Shown here piece after piece: positions 24,028-32,290 of a stretch of DNA of 64,000 nucleotides (position 1 is its first letter; each line of letters opens with the position of its first letter). A program made the position numbers and the translations under genes. Location of the stretch: the NCBI RefSeq assembly GCF_003234795.2, contig NZ_CP126268.1, positions 806,001 through 870,000 on the forward strand. The letters run 5' to 3'. This DNA comes from Curtobacterium sp. MCLR17_032. GTDB lineage: Bacteria > Actinomycetota > Actinomycetes > Actinomycetales > Microbacteriaceae. The notes below the pieces were generated by a model, which was given only the letters and a program-made list of their open reading frames with translations, had not been told where the DNA came from and did not search any database.

Positions 24028-25041
24028 GTGAGCGAGCCGCTGGCACCCGAGCCCGAGGAGACCCGGGAAGCCACCGGACGGGAGGCGCTCGCCGACTCCG
24101 CGGTCCCCGTGCGCTTCGAGGTGGCCGGCACCGACCCCGACGCCGCCGCCCGTGACCTGGCCGGCGTCTACTCCGGCAAGCACTGGCTGTCGCGCCGGAC
24201 CGAGGGGGAGTTCTCCTACCGGTACACGGCGGTCGGCGACTCCGACGTCTCGATGCGCCGGTCCACCATGAACGGCTTCCTCCGCGGAGCGTCCGTGCCG
24301 AGCGAGGACCTGGTGATGAGCTGGCTCACCGCGGGCTCCGGCACGCCCGACACCCTGCGCGACCGTGTCCCGCTGCGCATCGGCCACCCGATGCTCTTCC
24401 CGGCGCACCGCGACGTCGTGTTCGTGGCCACCGACTACGACCAGCAGCTCGTCCACCTGGACCGCGGGTTCGTCCGGGACGTCGCTGCCGAACGCTTCGA
24501 CGTCGGCGCCCGTGAGATGCGCTTCGACCACCTGCGGCCCGCGGACGCCCTGGCCGTCCGGCAGTGGCGCGACTCCCTCGGTGCCCTCGCCCGCGCACTC
24601 CGGGAGGGCGGCACCGGCTCGCTCGTCTGGCACGAGGCCAAGCGGCAGGCGGTCGACGCCTTCCTCCGGGTCGTCCCGCCGCAGCTCGACCAGTTGCCCG
24701 CGGAGCTGCTGCACCCACGGCAGGCGAAACTCCGTGCCGCGGTCGAGCACATCCACGCGCACGCCGACGACCCGATCACGATCACCGACCTGGCGCAGGT
24801 CGCCGGGCTCAGCGTCCGCAGCGTGCAGGAGGCGTTCCGGCGCACGTTCGGCCTGTCGCCGCTGAACTACCTGCGGCAGGTCCGGCTGGACCGGGTCCAC
24901 GAGGAGCTGCTGGCCCGCGACTCCCGGACGGTCTCGGTCGGGCAGGTCGCCACGCGCTGGGGGTTCGCGCACCTCGGGCGGTTCTCGGGGGCGTACGCGG
25001 AGCGGTTCGGCGAGTACCCGAAACAGACGTTGCGGCGGTGA
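24028..25041 (+). CDS. AraC family transcriptional regulator
   Basis: A 337-residue regulator with an N-terminal AraC_binding_2-like domain (~25-215) and a full C-terminal AraC DNA-binding domain (~235-335): ITITDLAQVAGLSVRSVQEAF, YLRQVRLDRVHEEL, then WGFAHLGRFSGAYAERFGEYP. The DNA-binding domain is close to that of the partial gene at 1-542. GTG 24028 is taken as the start; there is no clear ribosome site, and in-frame ATGs at 23959 and 23971 are alternatives. Target unknown, possibly the neighbouring divergent MarR gene. Confidence 0.85.
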   Translation: MSEPLAPEPEETREATGREALADSAVPVRFEVAGTDPDAAARDLAGVYSGKHWLSRRTEGEFSYRYTAVGDSDVSMRRSTMNGFLRGASVPSEDLVMSWLTAGSGTPDTLRDRVPLRIGHPMLFPAHRDVVFVATDYDQQLVHLDRGFVRDVAAERFDVGAREMRFDHLRPADALAVRQWRDSLGALARALREGGTGSLVWHEAKRQAVDAFLRVVPPQLDQLPAELLHPRQAKLRAAVEHIHAHADDPITITDLAQVAGLSVRSVQEAFRRTFGLSPLNYLRQVRLDRVHEELLARDSRTVSVGQVATRWGFAHLGRFSGAYAERFGEYPKQTLRR

Positions 25042-25129
25042 GCCGGGCCTCCTGTCCGTGCCAGCGGACGCTGCGGTGTCCGTGGCGGCGGACACCTCGG
25101 CGGACACCCGGAGGCGCTACGGTTCCGCC

Positions 25130-26545
25130 ATGACCGGTACGCCGACGACCGCCGAGGCACCGCCGACCCCCGTCCGGCGTCGGGCACTGCTGTCCTGGGC
25201 GCTGTGGGACTGGGGCTCCGCCGCGTTCAACGCCGTCGTCACCACGTTCGTGTTCAGCACCTACCTGGCGAGCCGGGCGTTCGTCGACCCGGCCCTCGTC
25301 CGGGCCGAGGGCTCCTCGGCCACCGCAGCTGCCGCCGTCGAGCGTGAACTCGCCCACAACGCCGCGACGGTCTCCACCGCGCTGACCATCGCCGGCCTCG
25401 TCGTCGCCCTGGTCGCGCCCGCGATCGGCCGGCTGGCGGACACGTCCGGCCACCGGAAGCGCTCGGTGTTCATCGCCACGATCGGCATCGTCCTGTCGAT
25501 CGTCGGCATGGTCTTCGTCGCCCCCGAGCAGCCGTACCTGGTGCTCGGCGCCGCCCTCATCGGCATCGGCACGGTCGCGTACGAGATCGCCTGCGTCGGC
25601 TACAACGCGATGCTCGGCCAGGTCGCCACCGGGCCGAAGACCGGGCGGGTGTCCGCGATCGGCTGGGCCGCCGGGTACTTCGGCGGCATCGTGCTGCTCA
25701 TCGTCCTGCTCGTGCTCTGCATCCAGGACTTCGGCGTCGAGGGCAAGGGCGGGCTCCTGCAGCTGCCCGCGACCGTCGCCTCTGGGCAGTGGGACGTGCG
25801 GGTCGCGATCGGCATCGCCGCGGTCTGGCTCGCCGTCAGCTCGATCCCGCTGTTCGTCGTCGTGCCCGAGGCGCCCGCCGACCCCAGCCGCCGCGGGTCC
25901 CTCTGGTCCGCCTACGCCGACCTCGGACGGGACATCGCGCGGCTCTGGCGCACCCGCCGGAACGTCCTGGCCTTCCTGCTCGCCAGCGCCGTGTTCCGCG
26001 ACGGTGTCGGTGCCGTGTTCACCTTCGGCGGGATCATCGCCGCGCAGGTGTTCGGCTTCAGCCCCTCCGGCGTCATCATGTTCGCGATCGTGGCGAACGT
26101 CGTCGCCGGTATCTCCACCGTCGTCTCCGGACGGCTCGACGACCGGTTCGGGTCCCGCCCGCTCATCATGGTGTCCCTGGTCGGCCTGTCGGTGTTCGGC
26201 ACCGCGGTGCTCTTCGCCGGGTCCGCGCAGGTGTCGTTCTGGGTGCTCGGGCTCGGGCTCTGCATGTTCGTCGGGCCGGTGCAGTCGTCCTCCCGGGCGT
26301 ACCTGGCGAAGCTCGCGACACCCGGCCGCGAGGGCGAGCTCTTCGGCCTCTACGCCACCACCGGGCGGGCGGCGTCGTTCATCGCGCCGGCGCTGTTCGG
26401 GGTCGCGGTGACGATCGGTGGGTCGACGCGGTACGGGATCCTCGGCGTCGTCGTGGTCCTGATCGCCGGGCTGGTGCTGATGGCGTTCGTCCGCGACGAG
26501 CCGGCGGAGGCTGCGCCGGGCGGGTCCGGCGCCCCGGGCGCCTGA
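25130..26545 (+). CDS. UMF1/Atg22-like MFS transporter
   Basis: A 471-residue, ~12-TM major facilitator of the UMF1 (Atg22-like) group, recognised from the first helix WALWDWGSAAFNAVVTTFVF and the motif GRLADTSGHRKR after TM2. A second motif-A copy (GRLDDRFGSRPL) begins the C-terminal half. Bacterial members are uncharacterised; the yeast homologue exports amino acids from the vacuole. ATG 25130 lies 6 nt after TACGGT (25118-25123), so the mRNA is probably leaderless. No operon partner. Confidence 0.88.
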   Translation: MTGTPTTAEAPPTPVRRRALLSWALWDWGSAAFNAVVTTFVFSTYLASRAFVDPALVRAEGSSATAAAAVERELAHNAATVSTALTIAGLVVALVAPAIGRLADTSGHRKRSVFIATIGIVLSIVGMVFVAPEQPYLVLGAALIGIGTVAYEIACVGYNAMLGQVATGPKTGRVSAIGWAAGYFGGIVLLIVLLVLCIQDFGVEGKGGLLQLPATVASGQWDVRVAIGIAAVWLAVSSIPLFVVVPEAPADPSRRGSLWSAYADLGRDIARLWRTRRNVLAFLLASAVFRDGVGAVFTFGGIIAAQVFGFSPSGVIMFAIVANVVAGISTVVSGRLDDRFGSRPLIMVSLVGLSVFGTAVLFAGSAQVSFWVLGLGLCMFVGPVQSSSRAYLAKLATPGREGELFGLYATTGRAASFIAPALFGVAVTIGGSTRYGILGVVVVLIAGLVLMAFVRDEPAEAAPGGSGAPGA

Positions 26546-26574
26546 CGCCTGACGCCCCGGCCTGCCGTCTGCCG

Positions 26575-27151
26575 CCGAGGTCGCACGACCCGCCGCTCAC
26601 TTCCGCCGAGGTCGCACGAACTGTCGCTCCCGCGCGCTCGGAGCGACAGTTCGTGACACCTCGGCGACCGGCACCCGGGGGTGTCGCGGCCGCGAGCCGG
26701 GCGGGAGGCGCGGTGCCGGACGCGGGGTGTGCCTCCCGTCCGCGGGCTGCCGAGGTCGCACAACCCGCCGCTCACTTCCGCCGAGGGCGCACGACCTGTC
26801 GCTCCTAAGCGCTCGGAACGACGGTTCGTGACACCTCGGCGACGCGCACCCGGGGGTGTCGCGGCCGTGGGGTGTGCCTCCCGTCCGTCGGCTACCGGAG
26901 TCGCACGACCCGCCGCTCACTTCCGCCGAGGTCGCACGAACTGTCGCTCCCGCGGGCTCGGAGCGACACTTCGTGACACCTCGGCGCCTCGCCCCGGGGG
27001 TGTCGCGACCGCGGGGCGGACGGGAGGCGCGGTGCCGGACGCGGGGTGTGCCTCCCGTCCGTCGAGCGGTCACGACACCCCGCTCACCTCCACCGAGAGG
27101 TCACGAACTGTCGCTCCCGCGCCCTCGGAGCGAAACTTCGTGACCACTCGG
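26575..27151. repeat. Array of four ~145-175 bp palindromic modules
   Basis: Four degenerate tandem modules begin near 26575, 26750, 26895 and 27068. Each holds CCGCTCACYTCC followed by a long stem-loop (26606-26664, 26781-26839, 26926-26984, 27093-27151) whose arms include CACGAACTGTCGCTCC and GGAGCGACAGTTCGTG. In the first module 23 bases pair with one 2x2 internal loop. Modules 1 and 3 also end in a GGGAGGC...GCCTCCC element; module 2 keeps part of it. The whole 718-bp gap (26546-27263) between the UMF1 gene and the dehydrogenase contains no supported gene. Confidence 0.85.
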
Positions 27152-27263
27152 CACCCGGCCCCCGCGCGCGCCGGGACCCCCTGTCCGCATCCCGCCCGCC
27201 CTCCGCAGCCACCGAGACCCCCGCGCGTAGCGTCCGCCCGGACGACCCACGAGGAGGAACCCC

Positions 27264-28490
27264 ATGAAGGCAGTTGTCTGGCACGGCATCGGCGACATCC
27301 GGCTCGACGAGGTCCCGGAGCCCACCATCCAGGACCCGCACGACGCGATCGTGCACATCACCCGCTCCGCGATCTGCGGCACCGACCTGCACTTCGTCCG
27401 CGGCACGATGGCACCGATGGTCGAGGGCACGATCCTCGGCCACGAGGCGGTCGGCGTCGTCTCCCAGGTCGGCGACGCCGTCCGCGGGTTCAGCCCGGGC
27501 GACCGCGTCGTCATCAACTCGACCATCTCGTGTGGCGCCTGCCGGTACTGCCGCATGGGCCAGACCGCGCAGTGCGACGTGGCGAACCCGAACGGGCCCC
27601 AGGCGGGCACGAGCTTCTTCGGCGGCCCGCAGTCGACCGGCCCGGTGGACGGCCTGCAGGCCGAGTACGTCCGGGTGCCGTGGGCGCAGAACACGATGCA
27701 CCCGCTGCCCGAGAACGTCAGCGACGAGCAGGCGATACTGCTCTCCGACATCTTCCCGACCGGCTGGTTCGGCGCCGAGCTCGCCGGGGTCCGCCGCGGC
27801 GACGTCGTCGTGGTGTTCGGCGCGGGGATCGTCGGCCAGTTCGCGGCCGCCTCGGCCTACAAGCAGGGTGCCGGACGCGTCATCGTCGTCGACGGGCACG
27901 AGACCCGGCTCGCCGCGGCCCTCGCGCAGCACTGCGAGGTCGTCGACTACAACAAGGAGGACCCGGTCCAGGCGATCCTTGACCTCACCAACGGCATCGG
28001 TGCGGACGCCGTCATCGACGCGGTCGGCGTCGACGCGGAACGCCCGAAGCGCGGCCCCGCGGCGGTGTCCGACGAACAGGCCGCCGCCTTCGACGCCGAG
28101 GTGCAGCAGGTCGCACCCGACGCCTCGCCCGACGGGTTCGGCGAGCAGCAGCAGTGGAAGCCGGGCGACGGGCCCTCCCAGGTCGCCCAGTGGGCGGTCG
28201 CCTCGGTCGCGAAGTACGGCCGGATCGGGATCATCGGCGTGTACGGGCCGACCGCGCAGTCGTACCCGATCGGCGAGGCGATGAACAAGAACCTCACGAT
28301 CCGGATGGGCAACTGCGACCACCACTCGGTCACCCCGCCGCTCATCGACATGGTCGCGGCCGGGCAGTTCGACCCGACGGCGCTGATCACCGAACACGAG
28401 GGCATCGGCTCCGCGATCGAGGCCTACGAGGCCTTCGACCGCCGCGAACCCGGCTGGATCAAGGTCGAGCTGACGGACCTGACCGCCTGA
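27264..28490 (+). CDS. Zinc-dependent alcohol dehydrogenase family protein
   Basis: A 408-residue medium-chain dehydrogenase, close to the glutathione-independent formaldehyde dehydrogenase-like group. Catalytic zinc ligands appear as ICGTDLH and GHE; the structural zinc cysteines are in SCGACRYCRMGQTAQC. The nucleotide-binding loop is FGAGIVGQFAA and the NAD-selecting acid is in VIVVDGHE. A longer loop around residues 255-310 is typical of this subgroup. ATG 27264 follows a GGAGGA site ~7 nt upstream. The substrate is not determined; it sits alone downstream of the repeat array. Confidence 0.88.
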   Translation: MKAVVWHGIGDIRLDEVPEPTIQDPHDAIVHITRSAICGTDLHFVRGTMAPMVEGTILGHEAVGVVSQVGDAVRGFSPGDRVVINSTISCGACRYCRMGQTAQCDVANPNGPQAGTSFFGGPQSTGPVDGLQAEYVRVPWAQNTMHPLPENVSDEQAILLSDIFPTGWFGAELAGVRRGDVVVVFGAGIVGQFAAASAYKQGAGRVIVVDGHETRLAAALAQHCEVVDYNKEDPVQAILDLTNGIGADAVIDAVGVDAERPKRGPAAVSDEQAAAFDAEVQQVAPDASPDGFGEQQQWKPGDGPSQVAQWAVASVAKYGRIGIIGVYGPTAQSYPIGEAMNKNLTIRMGNCDHHSVTPPLIDMVAAGQFDPTALITEHEGIGSAIEAYEAFDRREPGWIKVELTDLTA

Positions 28491-28523
28491 TCGGGCCGGC
28501 GCTGCGCGCCACGCGGTGTCGGC

Positions 28524-28568
28524 CTGGAGGCCCGGTGCCGGTCCCACGGGCCGGCACCGGGCCTCCAG
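28524..28568. terminator. Terminator hairpin after alcohol dehydrogenase
   Basis: CTGGAGGCCCGGTGCCGG pairs perfectly (18 bp) with its complement at 28551-28568 around a 9-nt loop, 33 bp past the dehydrogenase stop. Confidence 0.75.
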
Positions 28569-28687
28569 ACGGTCACGCCGCGACGGACGGTGCGGCTTCT
28601 CCTGCACCGATGCGGTTCTCCGCGGAGTTCCCCACACGTCGGCCCCACGGTCGTCCGAGGCGGGGACGGTGGGCCAGGATGGGACGC

Positions 28688-30115
28688 ATGACCGACCAGC
28701 GGATCGCCGTCGTCGTCCTCGCCGCCGGGCAGGGCACACGCATGAAGTCCTCGCTCCCCAAGGTGCTGCACCGGCTCGCCGGCCTGCCCCTGATCGCCCA
28801 CGTGCTCCGGACCGCCGAGTCACTGTCGCCGGACCACGTCGTCGTGGTCGTCCGGCACGAACGTGACCGCGTCGCCGCCGAGATCACCGAGCGTGCTCCC
28901 GACGCCCTGGTCGTCGACCAGGACGACGTCCAGGGCACCGGCCGCGCGGTGGAGGTCGCAGTGGACGCGCTGCCGGTCGACTTCGACGGAGTCGTCGTGG
29001 TGCTCTCCGGCGACGTGCCGCTGCTCGACGCGCCGAGCCTCCGCACCCTCGTGACCGCGCACGGCGACGGCGGACACGGCGCCACGTTCGTCAGCGCCAT
29101 CGCTCCCGACCCGACCGGGCTCGGGCGCATCGTGCGCGACGCCGACGGAGCGTTCGCCGGGGTCGTCGAACACAAGGACGCCACCCCGGAGCAGCTGCAG
29201 ATCACCGAGGCGAACGCCGGCATCTACGCGTTCGACGTCACCCACCTCCGTGCCGTCCTGCCCTCGCTGACCACCGAGAACGCCCAGGGCGAGAAGTACA
29301 TCACCGACGTCCCGGCCCTCGTCGCCGCCCGCGGTGGTCGGGTCGACGTCGTCACGCTGACCGATCCGTGGCTCGTCGTCGGTATCAACGACCGCGCGCA
29401 GCTGTCCGACGCGGCCCGAGAGCTCAACGGCCGGATCGTCCGTCGTCACCAGCTGGCCGGCGTCACCGTGCAGGACCCTGCTTCGACCTGGATCGACCTC
29501 GACGTCACGATCGAACGCGACGCCGAACTGCTGCCCGACACGCAGCTGATCGGCGCGACGGCGATCGCCAGCGGTGCCGTCGTCGGGCCGGGCACGACCC
29601 TGCGCGACACCGAGGTCGGCGCCGGCGCCACCGTGAACCGCGTCGACGCGACCCTGGCGGTCATCGGCGACGGCGCCTCGGTCGGACCCTTCGCCTACCT
29701 GCGTCCGGGCACCATCCTGGGCGAGCGCGGCAAGATCGGCACCTTCGTCGAGACCAAGAACGCCGTGATCGGCCGCGGCAGCAAGGTCCCGCACCTGTCG
29801 TACATCGGCGACACCGAGGTCGGCGAGGACTCCAACATCGGTGCGAACACCATCACCGCGAACTACGACGGCGTCCACAAGCACCGCACCGTCATCGGCT
29901 CCGACGTCCGGACCGGATCGCACAACGTGTTCGTCGCCCCGGTTAGGATTGGCGACGGGGCGTACACCGGTGCAGGCACGACAGTCCGCAAGGACGTGCC
30001 GGCCGGGTCGCTCGCGATCAGCTACGCCCCACAGCGCAACTCCGAGGGATGGGTCGAGGAGAACCGACCCGGTACCCCGGCGGCCGAGGCAGCTCGGCGC
30101 GCGCGAGGCGAATGA
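28688..30115 (+). CDS. glmU: Bifunctional UDP-GlcNAc pyrophosphorylase / GlcN-1-P acetyltransferase
   Basis: A 475-residue cytoplasmic enzyme that makes UDP-N-acetylglucosamine for peptidoglycan. The N-terminal uridylyltransferase domain has LAAGQGTRMKSSLPKVLH (~11-28), GTGRA and GDVPLL. The C-terminal left-handed beta-helix (~260-450) shows hexapeptide repeats and the acetyltransferase residues in KNAVIGRGSKVPHLSYIGD and ANYDGVHKHRT. ATG 28688 lies 7 nt after CAGGAT (28675-28680), suggesting a leaderless mRNA. prs follows 112 bp downstream, a common actinobacterial order. Confidence 0.97.
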   Translation: MTDQRIAVVVLAAGQGTRMKSSLPKVLHRLAGLPLIAHVLRTAESLSPDHVVVVVRHERDRVAAEITERAPDALVVDQDDVQGTGRAVEVAVDALPVDFDGVVVVLSGDVPLLDAPSLRTLVTAHGDGGHGATFVSAIAPDPTGLGRIVRDADGAFAGVVEHKDATPEQLQITEANAGIYAFDVTHLRAVLPSLTTENAQGEKYITDVPALVAARGGRVDVVTLTDPWLVVGINDRAQLSDAARELNGRIVRRHQLAGVTVQDPASTWIDLDVTIERDAELLPDTQLIGATAIASGAVVGPGTTLRDTEVGAGATVNRVDATLAVIGDGASVGPFAYLRPGTILGERGKIGTFVETKNAVIGRGSKVPHLSYIGDTEVGEDSNIGANTITANYDGVHKHRTVIGSDVRTGSHNVFVAPVRIGDGAYTGAGTTVRKDVPAGSLAISYAPQRNSEGWVEENRPGTPAAEAARRARGE

Positions 30116-30227
30116 CACCTTCGACGGTCCCCGTGGCCGTCAGCGGTGGGCCCCGACCGGAGCCCAGGACATCGGCCCCGGCGGGTCAGATCGACCCCTT
30201 CACGGGGTCAGGGAGTGAGCACCACAC

Positions 30228-31205
30228 GTGTCCGGAATCAAGACAACCGGCCAGAAGCGACTCGTCCTGGTCGCAGGGCGAGCGCACCCGGAACTGTCGA
30301 AGGCGATCGCGGAAGAGCTCGGTGTCGACCTCGTCCCGACCGACGCCCGGACCTTCGCCAACGGTGAGCTCTACGCCCGCTTCGACGAGTCGGTGCGCGG
30401 GTGCGACGCCTTCGTCATCCAATCGCACACCGCCCCGATCAACGAGTGGCTCATGGAGCAGCTCATCATGGTCGACGCCCTGAAGCGCGCCTCGGCCAAG
30501 CGCATCACCGTCGTCGCCCCGTTCTACCCGTACGCCCGGCAGGACAAGAAGGGCCGCGGCCGCGAGCCGATCTCGGCCCGCCTGGTCGCCGACCTGTTCA
30601 AGGCCGCCGGCGCCCACCGCATCATGAGCGTCGACCTGCACGCCCCGCAGATCCAGGGCTTCTTCGACGGCCCGGTCGACCACCTGTTCGCGATGCCGGT
30701 GCTCCTCGAGCGCTTCCGCGAGATGCTCGACCCCGCGACCCTGACCGTCGTGTCGCCCGACATGGGCCGCGTCCGCGTCGCCGACATCTGGTCCGAGAAG
30801 CTCGGTGCACCGCTGGCGATCATCCACAAGCGCCGCGACCCGCTCATCCCGAACCAGGTCTCGGTGCACGAGATCGTGGGCGACGTCTCCGGCCGCTGGT
30901 GCCTGCTCGTCGACGACCTCATCGACACCGGCCGCACGATCGCCAAGGCAGCCGAAGCGCTCAAGGCCAGCGGCGCCAAGGGCGTCGTCGTCGCCGCCAC
31001 CCACGCCGTGTTCTCCGACCCGGCGACCGAGCTGCTGCAGAGCGAGTTCATCGACCGCGTCGTCGTCACCGACACGCTGCCGGTCCCGCACGAGAAGCGC
31101 TGGGACAAGCTCGAGGTCCTGCCGATCGCACCGCTCATCGCCCGCGCCATCCACGAGGTGTTCGACGACGGTTCGGTGACGTCGATGTTCGACGGCGCCG
31201 CCTGA
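30228..31205 (+). CDS. prs: Ribose-phosphate pyrophosphokinase
   Basis: A 325-residue PRPP synthase, transferring pyrophosphate from ATP to ribose-5-phosphate for nucleotide, His and Trp synthesis. Motifs: FANGELYARF, PFYPYARQDKKGRGREPISARL, VDLHAPQIQGFF, and the PRPP loop LLVDDLIDTGRT. GTG 30228 follows an AGGGAG site ~12 nt upstream. A small hairpin (GACCCC/GGGGTC, 30193-30209) sits just before that site and might affect initiation. The methylase gene follows after 16 bp. Confidence 0.96.
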   Translation: MSGIKTTGQKRLVLVAGRAHPELSKAIAEELGVDLVPTDARTFANGELYARFDESVRGCDAFVIQSHTAPINEWLMEQLIMVDALKRASAKRITVVAPFYPYARQDKKGRGREPISARLVADLFKAAGAHRIMSVDLHAPQIQGFFDGPVDHLFAMPVLLERFREMLDPATLTVVSPDMGRVRVADIWSEKLGAPLAIIHKRRDPLIPNQVSVHEIVGDVSGRWCLLVDDLIDTGRTIAKAAEALKASGAKGVVVAATHAVFSDPATELLQSEFIDRVVVTDTLPVPHEKRWDKLEVLPIAPLIARAIHEVFDDGSVTSMFDGAA

Positions 31206-31221
31206 GTCCTCGGACACCAGC

Positions 31222-32001
31222 GTGGCCCTGACTCCGCGAGACGCTCTCGCCGCCCGGCTCCGGGCGGGCGGGAGCGTCTTCGCCGAGGACGAAGCCGACC
31301 TGCTGCTCGCTGCCGGTGACGGCGACCCGACGCGCCTCCGCGGGCTGCTGCAGCGCCGTCTGGCGGGGGAGCCGCTCGAGTACGTCCTCGGTTGGGCGGC
31401 CTTCGACGGACACCGGGTGCGCGTGACCCCCGGGGTCTTCGTCCCGCGGGCCCGGACCCGGGTCGTCGTCGTCGAGGGCGCTCGACGCCTGCACCGCTAC
31501 GACCGGGTCGTCGACCTGTGCTGCGGTGCCGGGGCGATCGGGATGGCGCTGCTCGAACGGATCGGCGCGCTCGACCTCGTCGCGGCCGACATCGACCCGG
31601 ACGCCACCGAGGTCGCGGCCGAGAACCTCGGCGACCGGGGGATCGTCGTCACCGGCGACCTGTTCGCGCCGCTGCCGACCCGGTTCCGCGGGCAGGTCGA
31701 CGTCCTCACCGTGAACGCCCCCTACGTGCCGACGGACGCCATCGGCTCGATGCCGACCGAGGCCCGCGACCACGAGCACCGGGTCGCCCTCGACGGCGGC
31801 GCGGACGGCCTGGACGTGCACCGGCGAATCGCAGCCAGTGCGGCCGAGTGGCTCCGGCCCGGCGGCGCCGTCGTGATCGAGGTCTCAGGCGTCCAGGCGC
31901 CGGTGTCGGCGGGACTCTTCCGCGCTGCGGGATTCACGGCGGAACTCGCCCGCGACGATGAGGTCGACGGCACCTGTGTCGTCGCCACGCTCCCCGGCTG
32001 A
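31222..32001 (+). CDS. PrmC-related putative protein methyltransferase
   Basis: A 259-residue class I SAM-dependent methylase of the PrmC-related type (TIGR03704-like). It shows the N-terminal RLAGEPLEYVLGWAAFDG, the SAM loop VDLCCGAGAIGMAL and ADIDPDATEVAAENL. The active-site tetrapeptide is NAPY (Asn165-Tyr168) rather than NPPY of PrmC/HemK release-factor methylases. The substrate of this subfamily is not known to me. It starts at GTG 31222, 16 bp after prs, probably in one transcript. Confidence 0.85.
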   Translation: MALTPRDALAARLRAGGSVFAEDEADLLLAAGDGDPTRLRGLLQRRLAGEPLEYVLGWAAFDGHRVRVTPGVFVPRARTRVVVVEGARRLHRYDRVVDLCCGAGAIGMALLERIGALDLVAADIDPDATEVAAENLGDRGIVVTGDLFAPLPTRFRGQVDVLTVNAPYVPTDAIGSMPTEARDHEHRVALDGGADGLDVHRRIAASAAEWLRPGGAVVIEVSGVQAPVSAGLFRAAGFTAELARDDEVDGTCVVATLPG

Positions 32002-32290
32002 CGCTTGCCCGCCGGACGCCGGACGCCGGACGCCGGACGCCTGACGCTTCCCCGCCGGACGCCTGCCCCCTGCCCGCCCGACCCCTGCGAGCCGAGACCC
32101 GGCCGCCGGAGCCCCGTCGTTCGCCCCAGACGCGGCGGAGTCGCCGAGACGCGGCGGAGTTGCCGAGACGCCGGAGAGTCGTTGAGACACCGCAGAACTC
32201 GGCGGCGTCCGACCGCCCCGGCGGCGCCGAGTGCAGACGGGGGCGTCTCGCCGACGGGACAGCCCCGTGGGCGGTGACCCGCGCCTCCCG
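32002..32290. repeat. Repeat-rich intergenic region
   Basis: Left part: at least three tandem copies of CGCCGGACG-type 9-mers (about 32015-32045) with degenerate copies after them. Right part: a family of GAGACGCGGCGGAGT-like units (about 32125-32210), related to units at 51380-51450. No gene is supported. It separates the convergent methylase and molybdoenzyme genes. Confidence 0.65.

Noticed and set aside
26575..27151. CRISPR array
   Set aside because: Repeats are long, diverged and palindromic throughout, with no uniform short repeat or unique spacers and no cas genes.
29935..29960. A promoter-like TAGGAT inside glmU
   Set aside because: It lies within a conserved coding segment with no start codon at leaderless distance; chance match.
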